A stretch of DNA of 33,204 nt. Origin: Actinomycetota bacterium. Lineage in GTDB: Bacteria; Actinomycetota; Acidimicrobiia; Acidimicrobiales; AC-9. The stretch is taken from positions 1-33,204 of the forward strand of contig VAWP01000067.1 of the NCBI GenBank assembly GCA_005888295.1, in the 5' to 3' direction. Of the stretch, positions 20,045 through 28,169 are shown one piece after another. The translations under genes and the position numbers were made by a program. The notes beneath the pieces are model-generated. The model searched no databases. It saw only the letters and a list, made by a program, of their open reading frames with translations, and was not told where the DNA came from. Numbering within the stretch: the first letter of the stretch is position 1; each line of letters begins with the position of its first letter.

Positions 20045-21081
20045 CCCCGTTCGCCACGACCGGCGTCGACCGTACCGGACGTTGCCGCCGGGCCGGCAGC
20101 CTCGCCCGCTGGGGATCGTCCAGTGTCGAACTCGACCTCGACCCGCTGCTCCGGCCGCCGCTCACCCACCTTGGCGATGTCGGCGAGGACCCGCTGGTCG
20201 GCCGGGGTCAGCGGAGGCTGGACGATGCTGCGGGGGTACAGGCGGCGGGCGCGGACGACGTTGAGCTCGGCCGCGTAGAGCGTGATCTGGGACGCCAGGT
20301 ACAGGAAGCCGATGAGACCGAGGATGCTGGCGAAATAGCCGTACACCTGGCTGCTGTGCCGGAGCTGATGGCCGACCAGGTAGCTGCCGACGTACTGGAG
20401 CATCGCCCACGCGACCCCCGCGATCACCGCACCCGGGAGGAGTGCCCGCCGGCTGATCGACGGGGGGGTGAGGATCCGAAAGGCCACGACGTAGAGCCCG
20501 ACGTCGGCCACGAGGGAAACGATCACGGCGGCCACCCGCACCCCGACGGAGTGGCCTCCGAACGAGGCGAAGCCGGCGACGACGGTGATCACCACGACAT
20601 CCAGACCGAGCACGCCGACGAAGGCGACGCTGCGGATCATCCTCGGGACGAACCCGGGCCGGTCCACGGGAGGAATGTTCCAGACCTCGGCCATGGCCCG
20701 CTGGGCGGCCTGGGTGACACCCAGCGAGCCCCAGATGAGCACCAGCAGGCCGATGGCCAGTCCGGCCACGCTGCCCGCCCTGAGCGAGTGGACGCCGTGC
20801 GGGCCGGCCAGCTGGTTCCCCACGATCGGGAACTGCGAGAGCGCCGAGTTCACCACCCGGTGCTGGAAGCCCGGGTCGTTGGCGAAGACCAACCCGAGCA
20901 CCGTGATCAGGACCAGGAGCAGGGGGAACAGGGCCAGGAAGCCGTAGTAGGCGATCAGGGCGGCGAGCGATCCGGCCGAGTCGTCGCCGAACTTCTTGAT
21001 GACGGCGACGAGGAAGGCCAGGGGCGGTCGCCCCTGCTGGAAGGCGTCGAGCCTGCGGATCACCCGCTCGACGGGATTCAT
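20041..21081 (-). CDS. YihY/BrkB family inner membrane protein
   Basis: The 346-aa protein has about six transmembrane helices and the family landmarks: DSAGSLAALIAYYGFLALFPLLLVLITVLG near the N-terminus, LIWGSLGVTQAAQRAMAEVWNIPP, a central helix pair FVGVLGLDVVVITVVAGF, GAVIAGVAWAMLQYVGSYLVGHQ, and the late FASILGLIGFLYLASQITLYAAELN. The cytoplasmic tail is acidic/Pro-rich. The family is sometimes annotated as ribonuclease BN in error; the real role of YihY/BrkB is unsettled. The ATG at 21081 gives the standard N-terminus. A single degenerate hairpin repeat lies 20-40 bases upstream, in the spacer shared with the divergent WhiB gene. Confidence 0.92.
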   Translation of the reverse strand: MNPVERVIRRLDAFQQGRPPLAFLVAVIKKFGDDSAGSLAALIAYYGFLALFPLLLVLITVLGLVFANDPGFQHRVVNSALSQFPIVGNQLAGPHGVHSLRAGSVAGLAIGLLVLIWGSLGVTQAAQRAMAEVWNIPPVDRPGFVPRMIRSVAFVGVLGLDVVVITVVAGFASFGGHSVGVRVAAVIVSLVADVGLYVVAFRILTPPSISRRALLPGAVIAGVAWAMLQYVGSYLVGHQLRHSSQVYGYFASILGLIGFLYLASQITLYAAELNVVRARRLYPRSIVQPPLTPADQRVLADIAKVGERRPEQRVEVEFDTGRSPAGEAAGPAATSGTVDAGRGERG

Positions 21082-21103
21082 GGTGTCCCTCGATTCCCCC
21101 GTT

Positions 21104-21124
21104 CAGCCGGCCTCCCATGCCGGC
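21104..21124. repeat. Hairpin repeat B (single degenerate unit)
   Basis: CAGCCGGCCTCCCATGCCGGC is a single copy of the hairpin repeat found in clusters A, C and D. The stem is GCCGGC/GCCGGC around a loop with TCCCA in place of TCCCG. It lies in the spacer between the divergent YihY and WhiB genes. Confidence 0.65.
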
Positions 21125-21309
21125 CGATCTCTGGCGCCGGGCTCAGACCCGAACCGGCGTGTCCGCCGGGGAGCCGCCCGGGCATCCAGACCACGAAGGT
21201 ATGTACCCGATCGTCCGTTCGAGGCAACTTCCCGCACCCCAGAGACGTCGGAAGGGTGACGTCGCGGCCGGTTCGACGTTTCGGCCGCCATGGGCTCGGG
21301 TAGCGGAAG

Positions 21310-21660
21310 ATGCTGCTAGACGGGATCGACCTCCAGGAGGCGGGGACCGCTGTGATCGACGATGCGCTGACCGCCCCTGCCGATCTCCAGGCCGACACCA
21401 GCTGGCGAGCTCGTGCCGCCTGCCGCCTCTGTCCGCCCGAGCTCTTCTTCCCCAGCGGCACGACCGGCATCGCCCTCGAGCGCATGGAGCGGGCCAAGCA
21501 GGTCTGCCGGGAGTGCGAGGTGCGACCCGAGTGCCTGCGGTTCGCCCTCGAGACGAGGCAGGAGTTCGGCATCTGGGGGGGCACCGACGAGAAGGAGCGG
21601 GCCCGCCTCCGCCGCAAGGGCCGGGTGTCCGCCCTCGTCGCCCCCCTGCCCACCCGCTGA
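21310..21660 (+). CDS. WhiB-family iron-sulfur transcriptional regulator
   Basis: A 116-aa WhiB-like protein. The four Fe-S ligand Cys are Cys38, Cys66, Cys69 and Cys75 (ARAACRLCPPELFFP; AKQVCRECEVRPECLRFAL), with an extra Cys at 41. The turn motif FGIWGGTDEKERARLRR follows with a basic C-terminus for DNA or sigma-factor contact. WhiB proteins are specific to actinobacteria and their phages; they bind a 4Fe-4S cluster sensitive to oxygen or NO and regulate transcription with the principal sigma factor. The start at 21310 is the ORF-track ATG; a GTG at 21352 behind CCAGGAGG is an alternative that keeps all ligands. Which Wbl subtype it is cannot be told. Confidence 0.93.
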   Translation: MLLDGIDLQEAGTAVIDDALTAPADLQADTSWRARAACRLCPPELFFPSGTTGIALERMERAKQVCRECEVRPECLRFALETRQEFGIWGGTDEKERARLRRKGRVSALVAPLPTR

Positions 21661-21693
21661 TCCCCGCCCACCGGGAAGTCCCGTCGCCCCGGA

Positions 21694-22104
21694 CTAGCCC
21701 GCCCGGTCGGGACCGGCCCGATCGATCGTGATCCGCAAGAGGAGCCGGCGGTCCCGCTCCATGGCCCGGCGGTAGTCGTCCCAGTCGGGGTGCTCACCGC
21801 TGACGGACCGGTAGTAGGCGACCAGCTCGTCCATGGCGTCGGGGAGCTCCAGGAGGTCGACCGGCCCCTCCACCTGGACCCACGGACCGAAGAACTCGTC
21901 GCTCACCACGCACAGCGCCGCCCACGGGCGACGGCGTACGTTCACGGTCTTCATGGCGCCGGCTCGGGTGCTGACCACGGCCCGACCCCCACCGTCGATG
22001 GCGGTCGTCACCGGCGACAGCTGCGCACGACCGTCGCTTCGGGTGGTGGCCAGCACGCCCCGATGGTGCGAACGGATGAACCTGCGGGCATCCTCGGCGT
22101 CCAT
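21694..22104 (-). CDS. PPOX-class probable F420-dependent oxidoreductase
   Basis: A 136-aa split-barrel flavin/deazaflavin-binding protein: DARRFIRSHHRGVLATTRSDGRAQLSPVTTAID near the N-terminus, then VVSTRAGAMKTVNVRRRPWAALCVVSDEF, VQVEGPVDLLEL, and DYRRAMERDRRLLLRITIDR. This arrangement is that of the PPOX-class F420-binding family of actinobacteria, which reduces or binds cofactor F420 in small-molecule redox reactions. The F420 synthesis gene fbiC lies further along this window. The ATG at 22104 is chosen; the upstream frame stays open through hairpin repeats but contains no family sequence. Its stop is about 30 bases from the convergent WhiB gene. Confidence 0.88.
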   Translation of the reverse strand: MDAEDARRFIRSHHRGVLATTRSDGRAQLSPVTTAIDGGGRAVVSTRAGAMKTVNVRRRPWAALCVVSDEFFGPWVQVEGPVDLLELPDAMDELVAYYRSVSGEHPDWDDYRRAMERDRRLLLRITIDRAGPDRAG

Positions 22105-22120
22105 GACGAGCGAGGCTACC

Positions 22121-22242
22121 GTCTCGCCGGGCCAGCCTCCCGGGCTGGCCGTCTCGCCGGGCCAGCCTCCCGGGCTGGCCGTCTCGTCGGGGCCAGCCTC
22201 CCGGGCTGGCCGTCTCGTCGGGGCCAGCCTCCCGGGCTGGCC
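22121..22242. repeat. Hairpin repeat cluster C1 (4 tandem units)
   Basis: Four tandem units with periods of 30, 30 and 31 nt. Each is GTCTCGCCGG or GTCTCGTCGG (linker) followed by GCCAGCCTCCCGGGCTGGCC. Each core folds as an 8-bp stem GGCCAGCC/GGCTGGCC around loop TCCCG. Compared with cluster A two stem pairs differ with pairing kept. It lies 17 bases upstream of the PPOX start codon. Confidence 0.9.
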
Positions 22243-22285
22243 CATGCCAATCGTGTGGTCCCTGTACGATCCCGGCGGAGCCGCG

Positions 22286-22349
22286 CAGCCGGCCCGGGAG
22301 GCCGGCCCGAAGGCACGCAGCCGGCCCGGGAGGCCGGCCCGAAGGCACG
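22286..22349. repeat. Hairpin repeat cluster C2 (2 units, reverse orientation)
   Basis: Two units of CAGCCGGCCCGGGAGGCCGGC with linker CCGAAGGCACG, period 32 nt. The stem is GCCGGCC/GGCCGGC with loop CGGGA, the reverse complement orientation of C1. It lies just upstream of the acyl-CoA ligase start at 22366. Confidence 0.9.
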
Positions 22350-22365
22350 GGAGGTGGGCGCCAGC

Positions 22366-24006
22366 ATGCTGAGCACGATGCAGGACAGACCGCTGACGAT
22401 CAGCGCCATCCTTCGCCACGGCCAGCAGACGTACGCCGACAGCGAGGTGGTCACGCATGGAGACGACGGCCGCCGCAGGGCCAGCTTCGCGACCGTGGGC
22501 GACCGAGCCGAGCGCCTGGCCGCCGCCCTGCGTGACCTGGGCGTGGAGCGGGGCGACCGGGTCGGTACCTTTTGCTGGAACGAGCAGGAGCACCTCGAGG
22601 CGTACCTGGCCGTTCCGAGCATGGGCGCCGTCCTCCACACCCTCAACATCCGGCTCTTCCCCGAACAGCTGAGCTACGTCGTGAACCACGCCGAGGATCG
22701 CCTCGTGCTCGTCGACGCGTCCTTGGCTCCCGTGCTGGCGCGGGTCGTCGGCGAGCTGAAGACGGTGCAGCACATCGTCGTGATCGGCGAGGGGGACGCC
22801 AGCCCGCTGGGCGAGACGCTTCGATACGAGCAGCTGCTCGCCGCCGCGGACACCGGCTTCGATTGGCCCGAGGTGGACGAGCGCGAGGCCGCTGCCATGT
22901 GCTACACGAGCGGCACGACGGGGAACCCCAAGGGGGTCGTGTACAGCCACCGGTCCACGTTCCTGCACAGTCTCGCCGTGACCTCCGCGGCCAGCCTCGC
23001 CGTCAACGAGCGCGACCGCGTGTTGGTCATCGTGCCCATGTTCCACGCCAACGCGTGGGGAATGCCCTATGCGGCGTGGCTGGTGGGGGCCGACTTCATC
23101 TTCCCGCAGCGCTTCGTCCAGCCCGAGCCGCTGGCGAGGATCATCGCCGAGGAGCGGCCGACAACGTCGGAGGGGGTACCGACGGTCTTGAACGACCTCC
23201 TCCACTACGGAGAGGACCACGATCTCGACCTCTCCTCGCTGCGCCTGGTCACGGCGGGCGGGTCGGCCGTGCCACGAGCCCTCATCGAGCGCTACCGGGA
23301 CCGCTACGGGGTCTGCATCGTGCAGGGCTGGGGGATGACCGAGACGAGCCCGCTCTGCGCGTTGTCCTTCCCGCCCAAGGGCGCGGCCGAGGACGAGGAG
23401 GTGGACTATCTGGCCCGCAGCGGCCGGGTGGTCCCCGGAGTCGAGGTTCGCGTCGTGGCCCCCGACGGCTCCGTGTTGCCACGCGACGGGAGGTCGGTCG
23501 GGGAGTTCGAGGTGCGCGGGGCCTGGATCACGGGCTCGTACTACGGCGACCCGTCACCCGAGCGGTTCCACGACGGCTGGCTGCGAACGGGGGACGTCGG
23601 GACGCTGGACGGCCGCGGGTACATGCAGATCACCGACCGCACCAAGGACGTCGTCAAATCGGGTGGCGAGTGGATCTCGTCGGTAGAGCTCGAGACCGCG
23701 CTCATGTCCCACCCCTCCGTGTTCGAGGCCGCCGTCGTCGGGGTGCCCGACCCCCGGTGGGACGAACGCCCCCTGGCCTGCGTGGTGCCCTGCGAGGGCG
23801 CCGACCCCGATCCGCTCCAGCTGCGGCGCTTCCTCGCCGACCGGTTCGCCAGGTTCTGGTTGCCAGAGCGCTGGGCGATCGTCGAGGAGGTGCCCAAGAC
23901 CAGTGTCGGCAAGTTCGACAAGAAGGTGCTGCGGGCCCGCTTCGCCGACGGTTCCCTGCACGTCGTCACGGCCGGCGACCCCGCGCAGCGCCCGGCGGGC
24001 GATTGA
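22366..24006 (+). CDS. Fatty-acid/medium-chain-type acyl-CoA ligase (ANL superfamily)
   Basis: The 546-aa product has the adenylation motif [15 protein letters not shown], the A4/A5 elements [13 protein letters not shown] and [12 protein letters not shown], and the hinge region [25 protein letters not shown]. This is followed by [15 protein letters not shown] and the C-terminal catalytic Lys in [15 protein letters not shown]. It activates an acid to its CoA thioester with ATP in the cytoplasm. It resembles AlkK-like and FadD medium/long-chain ligases; the exact substrate is unknown. The ATG at 22366 follows GGGAGGTGGG by about ten bases. A hairpin repeat array lies immediately upstream. It is separated from glcD by about 70 bases on the same strand. 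Confidence 0.92.
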   Translation: MLSTMQDRPLTISAILRHGQQTYADSEVVTHGDDGRRRASFATVGDRAERLAAALRDLGVERGDRVGTFCWNEQEHLEAYLAVPSMGAVLHTLNIRLFPEQLSYVVNHAEDRLVLVDASLAPVLARVVGELKTVQHIVVIGEGDASPLGETLRYEQLLAAADTGFDWPEVDEREAAAMCYTSGTTGNPKGVVYSHRSTFLHSLAVTSAASLAVNERDRVLVIVPMFHANAWGMPYAAWLVGADFIFPQRFVQPEPLARIIAEERPTTSEGVPTVLNDLLHYGEDHDLDLSSLRLVTAGGSAVPRALIERYRDRYGVCIVQGWGMTETSPLCALSFPPKGAAEDEEVDYLARSGRVVPGVEVRVVAPDGSVLPRDGRSVGEFEVRGAWITGSYYGDPSPERFHDGWLRTGDVGTLDGRGYMQITDRTKDVVKSGGEWISSVELETALMSHPSVFEAAVVGVPDPRWDERPLACVVPCEGADPDPLQLRRFLADRFARFWLPERWAIVEEVPKTSVGKFDKKVLRARFADGSLHVVTAGDPAQRPAGD

Positions 24007-24074
24007 GCCACGGCCCGGTGGCGGGCGTGGCGTCCGGCGAGGCCGCCTGCAACAGCGCGAGGCAGACTGGTGGG

Positions 24075-25508
24075 GTGACGGATGCGTTAGCGGCCGAGCT
24101 GTCGGCGGCGATGGCACCCGACAGGGTCCGTAGCGGTCCCCTCGAGCTGACCCTCTACCGACGGGACGCGTCCCTCCTCGAAGGCCAGCCGGGGGTGGTG
24201 TGCTTTCCGTCCACCACCGACGAGGTGCAGGCAGCAGTCACGATCGCCCGGCGACACGGTCGGGCGGTGGTGCCGCGGGGATCCGGAACCGGGCTGGCGG
24301 GCGGCGCCGTCCCGGTCGGGGTTGACGGAGCCGAGCCGGTCGTCATCGTGACCACCAAGATGGATCGCGTCCTCGAGATCGACGCGGACGCGCGGGTCGC
24401 ATGGGTCCAGCCCGGCGTGCTCAACCTCGACCTGTCGCGCCAGGTCGCTCACCTCGGATTGCATTTCGCGCCCGACCCCTCCAGCCAGCAGTCGTGCTCG
24501 GTCGGGGGCAACGTCGCCAACAACTCGGGTGGTCCGCACTGCCTGGCCTACGGCGTCACCAGCGCGCACGTACTGGCCCTCGAGGTCGTGCTCCCCGACG
24601 GGTCGCTGGCGCTGCTCGGTGACCTCGACCCGGAGCCTCCCGGCTACGACCTGCGGGGCGCGTTCGTCGGTAGCGAGGGGACGATGGGCATCGCCGTGCG
24701 CATCGCCGTGCGCCTGTCGCCCGACCCCCCAGCGGTGCGGACGGTGCTGGTCGACTTCGCCTCCATCGAGACCGCCGCCTCGACGGTCACCGGCATCATC
24801 GCCGCCGGCCTGGTACCCGCCGCCCTGGAGATGATGGACGCCCGGATCACATCGGCGGTCGAGGACTACGTGCATGCCGGCTTCCCGCGCGACGCGGCGG
24901 CCGTGCTGCTGGTGGAGCTCGACGGGCTGCCGGCGGGCGTGGAGGCCGCGACACAGATCGTCGCCGACGTCGCTGCTGCGAACGGCGCCCGCGGCGTGCG
25001 TGTGGCCGCGGACGAAGCCGAGCGGGCGCTGCTGTGGAAAGGCCGGAAGTCGGCCTTTGGTGCCATCGCCCGGATCGCCCCCGACTACTACCTCCACGAC
25101 ACGGTCGTGCCGCGCACCCGCCTGGTGGAGGTCCTCTCGGAGGTCTACGAGATCGCAGCCCGGCACCGGCTGCTGGTCGTGAACGTGTTCCACGCGGGGG
25201 ACGGCAACCTCCATCCGCTGCTGGTGTTCGACCGGAGGGAGCCCGGCGTGATGGCCCGGGTGCTCGCCGCCGGTACCGACATGATCGCCGCCTGCGTCGC
25301 CGTCGGCGGAGTGCTCTCCGGCGAGCACGGCATCGGTCTCGAGAAGCGGGACCACATGGGGCTGATCTTCTCGGACGACGACCTCGACGCCCAGAGGCGC
25401 CTCCGACTGGCTTTCGACCCCGAGCAGGCGTGCAACCCCCACAAGGTGCTGCCGTCGGGCTCCGGCTGCGGCGACCTGCAATCGGTGCCGGCGGGGGCCT
25501 GGATATGA
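24075..25508 (+). CDS. glcD: Glycolate oxidase subunit GlcD-type FAD-linked dehydrogenase
   Basis: A 477-aa FAD-linked oxidase. The FAD-PCMH domain shows [17 protein letters not shown] and [20 protein letters not shown], then [11 protein letters not shown]. The C-terminal cap shows the substrate/FAD segment [17 protein letters not shown] and [17 protein letters not shown]. It catalyses 2-hydroxyacid oxidation (glycolate or D-lactate type) with GlcE and GlcF, passing electrons to the membrane quinone pool. The start is a GTG at 24075, just ahead of a typical GlcD N-terminus; the long upstream ORF is a shadow of the ligase gene. The stop overlaps glcE as ATGA. Confidence 0.93.
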   Translation: MTDALAAELSAAMAPDRVRSGPLELTLYRRDASLLEGQPGVVCFPSTTDEVQAAVTIARRHGRAVVPRGSGTGLAGGAVPVGVDGAEPVVIVTTKMDRVLEIDADARVAWVQPGVLNLDLSRQVAHLGLHFAPDPSSQQSCSVGGNVANNSGGPHCLAYGVTSAHVLALEVVLPDGSLALLGDLDPEPPGYDLRGAFVGSEGTMGIAVRIAVRLSPDPPAVRTVLVDFASIETAASTVTGIIAAGLVPAALEMMDARITSAVEDYVHAGFPRDAAAVLLVELDGLPAGVEAATQIVADVAAANGARGVRVAADEAERALLWKGRKSAFGAIARIAPDYYLHDTVVPRTRLVEVLSEVYEIAARHRLLVVNVFHAGDGNLHPLLVFDRREPGVMARVLAAGTDMIAACVAVGGVLSGEHGIGLEKRDHMGLIFSDDDLDAQRRLRLAFDPEQACNPHKVLPSGSGCGDLQSVPAGAWI

Positions 25509-26446
25509 CGGGACGGCCACAGACAGCGGCGCGCACTGACAGGCCGCTGGAGGACTTCGCCGCCGAGATCGGGACCAGTGACCCCGTTGTGGTGGTCGGC
25601 GGGCGCACGCAGTGGGGGGTGGGCGGCGAGCCCGACCCGACGGCTCGGGAGGTGCACGCTCCACGAGGCGTGGTGGCGCACGAGCCGGCGGAGATGATCG
25701 TGCGGGTTCGCGCCGGCACGACGGTGGCCGAGCTCGACGCCGTGCTGGCCGAGGGCGGACAGACGATCGCCCTCGATCCCGCCCACCCCGAGCGGGCGAC
25801 GGTGGGCGGCGTCCTGGCCGTGGGGCAGAGTGGGCCTCGCCGCCTCGGCTGGGGCCCGGTTCGTGACACGCTGCTCGAGGCGCGGTTCGTGTCCGCCGAG
25901 GGCCGGCTCATCCGCGCCGGCGGACCGGTGGTGAAGAACGTCACCGGGTTCGACCTCTGCCGTCTCCTGGTCGGCTCGCTCGGGACGATCGGCTTGCTCG
26001 CCGAGATCGTCCTGCGGGTGCGACCCCGTCCTCCGGTAGCCGTCTGGCTTCGCGGCGCCGCCGATGACCCCGACCGCCTTCGCCAGGCCCTGTTCCGCCC
26101 GTCATCGATCCTGTGGGACGGCATCGACTGCTGGGTGCTGCTCGAAGGTCACCCGGCGGACGTCGAGGCCGAGATCAAGGCCATCGGGCCGGGCTTCGAT
26201 CCGGTCGCGGAGCCCCCGCCCCTGCCGAGCGGCGGCCGGTGGTCGATGAGCCCTTCGGCCGTCCGCAACGTCGTCGCCACACTCGAGCCGGGCACGTTCG
26301 TCGCCGAGGTCGGCGTCGGCATCGTGCACGAGTCGACGGCTCCGCCGTCGCGTCGGGTGCAGCCGGCGACGGCCGCTCTGCATCAGCGCATCAAGGCCAA
26401 CTTCGATCCCACCGGGCGTCTGAACCCGGGGCGGATGGTGACATGA
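25505..26446 (+). CDS. glcE: Glycolate oxidase subunit GlcE-type FAD-binding protein
   Basis: A 313-aa FAD-binding subunit, shorter than GlcD and with an incomplete FAD-oxidase cap as typical for GlcE. Visible elements are VRVRAGTTVAELDAVLAEGG-like FAD-PCMH start, TVGGVLAVGQSGPRRLGWG, GGPVVKNVTGFDLCRLLVGSLGTIGLLAE, and a short C-terminal NFDPTGRLNPGRM. It acts with GlcD and GlcF in a heteromeric glycolate dehydrogenase. Both ends overlap the neighbouring genes by four bases (ATGA), indicating a tightly coupled glcD-glcE-glcF operon. Confidence 0.92.
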   Translation: MTGRPQTAARTDRPLEDFAAEIGTSDPVVVVGGRTQWGVGGEPDPTAREVHAPRGVVAHEPAEMIVRVRAGTTVAELDAVLAEGGQTIALDPAHPERATVGGVLAVGQSGPRRLGWGPVRDTLLEARFVSAEGRLIRAGGPVVKNVTGFDLCRLLVGSLGTIGLLAEIVLRVRPRPPVAVWLRGAADDPDRLRQALFRPSSILWDGIDCWVLLEGHPADVEAEIKAIGPGFDPVAEPPPLPSGGRWSMSPSAVRNVVATLEPGTFVAEVGVGIVHESTAPPSRRVQPATAALHQRIKANFDPTGRLNPGRMVT

Positions 26447-27741
26447 GACTGGCCGTCGCCGACGAGGACCTGTCGGCCTGCGTGTCCTGCGGCCTGTGCC
26501 TTCCGCACTGCCCCACGTACCGGGTAACGGGGGAGGAGTCCGCTTCGCCGCGGGGTCGGATCGCCGCCATGCGGGCGACGCACGCCACGGACGCACCTGC
26601 GGGACCGGAGTTCGCCGAGTTCATGGACCTGTGTGTCCAATGCCGCGGGTGCGAGGTGGCGTGCCCGTCGTCGGTACCCTTCGGGCGTCTCATGGAGGGT
26701 GCACGCGCGACCCTCGCCCGCGAGACGGCGTACCAACCGCGCCGGCGACGGATGGGCTACGCCGTGCTCGGCCACCACCGCCTCCTGCTCCTCGCCTCGT
26801 CGGCCGCTGCGGTGCTCCAGCGCCTGCACCTGGTTCCGGCGCGGCTCGGCCTGCCCCGGTTGCCCCTGCGACGCCCGCGGCTGCGACCAGGAGATACAGC
26901 CGGCCCGGGAGGCCGGCCCATCGGTACAGCCGGCCCGGGAGGCCGGCCCATCGGTACAGCCGGCCCGGGAGGCCGGCCCATCGGTACAGCCGGCCCGGGA
27001 GGCCGGCCCATCGGTACAGCCGGCGTGGGAGGCAGGCCCCCGGAGCCCGACGCCTGGCTGTTCACCGGCTGCGTCATGGACGCCTGGATGCGCCCGACTC
27101 ACGCCGCAGCCCTACGGGTGATGCACGCCACGGGCGCCCGCGTGGCATTGCCCGGTCCTGGCGGCGACTGCTGCGGTGCCCTGCACGTGCACGCCGGGCT
27201 CCGCCGCCAGGCCGAGGCGTTGGCCCGCCGCGTCATGGCGTCCATGCCCGGTGACGCCCACGTGGTGGTCGACTCGGCCGGGTGCGGTGCCGCGCTCAAG
27301 GACTACGGAGCGCTGCTCGGGACCGCCGAGGCACGACGATTTTCCGACCGGGTGCTCGACGTACACGAGTGGCTGGCCGCCCGCGCCGGCCGGTTGCCGG
27401 CCGCCCGGCGGCGGCTCACCGGCCCGGTCGCGGTCCAGGACCCGTGTCACCTCCGCCACGTCCAGCAGGCCCATCAGCACGTGCGAACCGTGCTCGCCCC
27501 CTACGCCGACCTGGTCGAGCTGGGCGACGACGGCCTGTGTTGCGGAGCGGGCGGAGCCTACGCCGGTATCCACCCAGCGATGGCCCAGGAGATCCGGGCC
27601 CGAAAGGTCGCAGCCATCGCCGCGACCGGGGCTCCCGTCGTCGCCAGCGCCAACCCAGGGTGCATCGTGCACCTCGCCGGAGCGGGGCTCGACGTTCGCC
27701 ATCCGGTCGACATCATCGCCTGGTCGCTCGATGGCGGCTGA
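26443..27741 (+). CDS. glcF: Glycolate oxidase iron-sulfur subunit GlcF, with in-frame repeat insertion
   Basis: The 432-aa protein begins with two 4Fe-4S motifs: CVSCGLCLPHC (Cys13,16,19,23) and CVQCRGCEVACPS (Cys64,67,70,74). C-terminal CCG-domain segments are GDCCGALHVHAGL, SAGCGAALKDY, QDPCHLRHVQQAH, GLCCGAGGAY and NPGCIVHLAGAG. It carries electrons from the GlcD/GlcE flavin to the respiratory chain. Between the Fe-S region and the first CCG domain, residues 152-191 are four perfect copies of TAGPGGRPIG and a degraded fifth copy follows, encoded by the hairpin repeat array. The insertion keeps the frame, so the subunit may still fold with an extra Gly/Pro linker. It starts at the ATGA overlap with glcE and its end overlaps a small ORF by 11 bases. 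Confidence 0.93.
   Translation: MRLAVADEDLSACVSCGLCLPHCPTYRVTGEESASPRGRIAAMRATHATDAPAGPEFAEFMDLCVQCRGCEVACPSSVPFGRLMEGARATLARETAYQPRRRRMGYAVLGHHRLLLLASSAAAVLQRLHLVPARLGLPRLPLRRPRLRPGDTAGPGGRPIGTAGPGGRPIGTAGPGGRPIGTAGPGGRPIGTAGVGGRPPEPDAWLFTGCVMDAWMRPTHAAALRVMHATGARVALPGPGGDCCGALHVHAGLRRQAEALARRVMASMPGDAHVVVDSAGCGAALKDYGALLGTAEARRFSDRVLDVHEWLAARAGRLPAARRRLTGPVAVQDPCHLRHVQQAHQHVRTVLAPYADLVELGDDGLCCGAGGAYAGIHPAMAQEIRARKVAAIAATGAPVVASANPGCIVHLAGAGLDVRHPVDIIAWSLDGG
26896..27042. repeat. Hairpin repeat cluster D inside glcF (5 units of 30 nt)
   Basis: Four identical 30-nt units beginning ACAGCCGGCCCGGGAGGCCG and ending GCCCATCGGT, plus a fifth degraded copy (ACAGCCGGCGTGGGAGGCAG). The core GCCGGCC/GGCCGGC with loop CGGGA is the same as in clusters A and C2. 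The 30-nt period is a multiple of three and the array lies in frame in the glcF coding sequence. Confidence 0.95.
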
Positions 27742-27934
27742 CCTCGACGACATCCGCAGCCGCCTCGAAGCCATCGCCGAGGAGCTCGCCGACATGGCCA
27801 TGGAGGCGTTGCGCGACGCCATCGAAGCCGGCGAACAGCGCCGGCCGGCCGAGGAGCGCCGCCTCACCCAGGCACGCCGCTCGGTGGAGCGCGCCGCTTC
27901 GTTGCTCCAAGCAGAGGATGACGTGGGCGGGTGA
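27731..27934 (+). CDS. Small coiled-coil-like protein after glcF
   Basis: A 67-aa ORF starting MAADLDDIRSRLEAIAEEL whose ATG lies inside the end of glcF (11-base overlap). It is rich in Glu, Ala, Arg and Leu with a heptad-like pattern (IRSRLEAIAEELADMAMEALRDAI), so it is probably a helical hairpin or coiled coil. No Cys or membrane segment is seen. The family is not recognised. The overlap suggests translation with glcF, but a role in glycolate oxidation is only inferred. Confidence 0.6.
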   Translation: MAADLDDIRSRLEAIAEELADMAMEALRDAIEAGEQRRPAEERRLTQARRSVERAASLLQAEDDVGG

Positions 27935-28013
27935 GGAACCGGCACCCGTCGCCGGCCGTCAGTCGCCAGTGGGCCGACCGAAGGCGAGGCCCCGGAGCAG
28001 GGGAGCTCCCCCC

Positions 28014-28072
28014 GTTCCAGATTGCGTCGAAAACGACCCGAACTCCCGTCCGTTTTCGACGTGATCTGGAAC
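28014..28072 (+). repeat. 22-bp inverted repeat (RNA hairpin), possible terminator between convergent genes
   Basis: Arms 28014-28035 (GTTCCAGATTGCGTCGAAAA, then CG) and 28051-28072 (CGTTTTCGACGTGATCTGGA, then AC) surround a 15-nt loop. As plus-strand RNA all 22 positions pair, two of them G-U wobbles. On the minus strand those two become A-C mismatches. It lies between the plus-strand glc cluster and the minus-strand LOG gene. There is no U tract after it, so a terminator or an RNA element protecting the 3' end is possible. Confidence 0.85.
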
Positions 28073-28169
28073 GACGGTTGTATCCGAAGGCGCCCCCCCG
28101 TGCGGACTCGTCGGCGCGGCAGACAGGCCGAGACGCTCGGCCGGATCGCCAGCGACAAACGGAGACGCC

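Noticed and set aside
22121-22349. Tandem 30-32 nt repeats resembling a CRISPR array
   Set aside because: Linkers between the palindromic cores are nearly identical within each cluster and only about 10 nt long, unlike unique CRISPR spacers, and no cas gene is in the window.
22572-24074. N-terminal extension of glcD to 22572
   Set aside because: The extension is the acyl-CoA ligase gene read in another frame; the GTG at 24075 gives the normal GlcD start.
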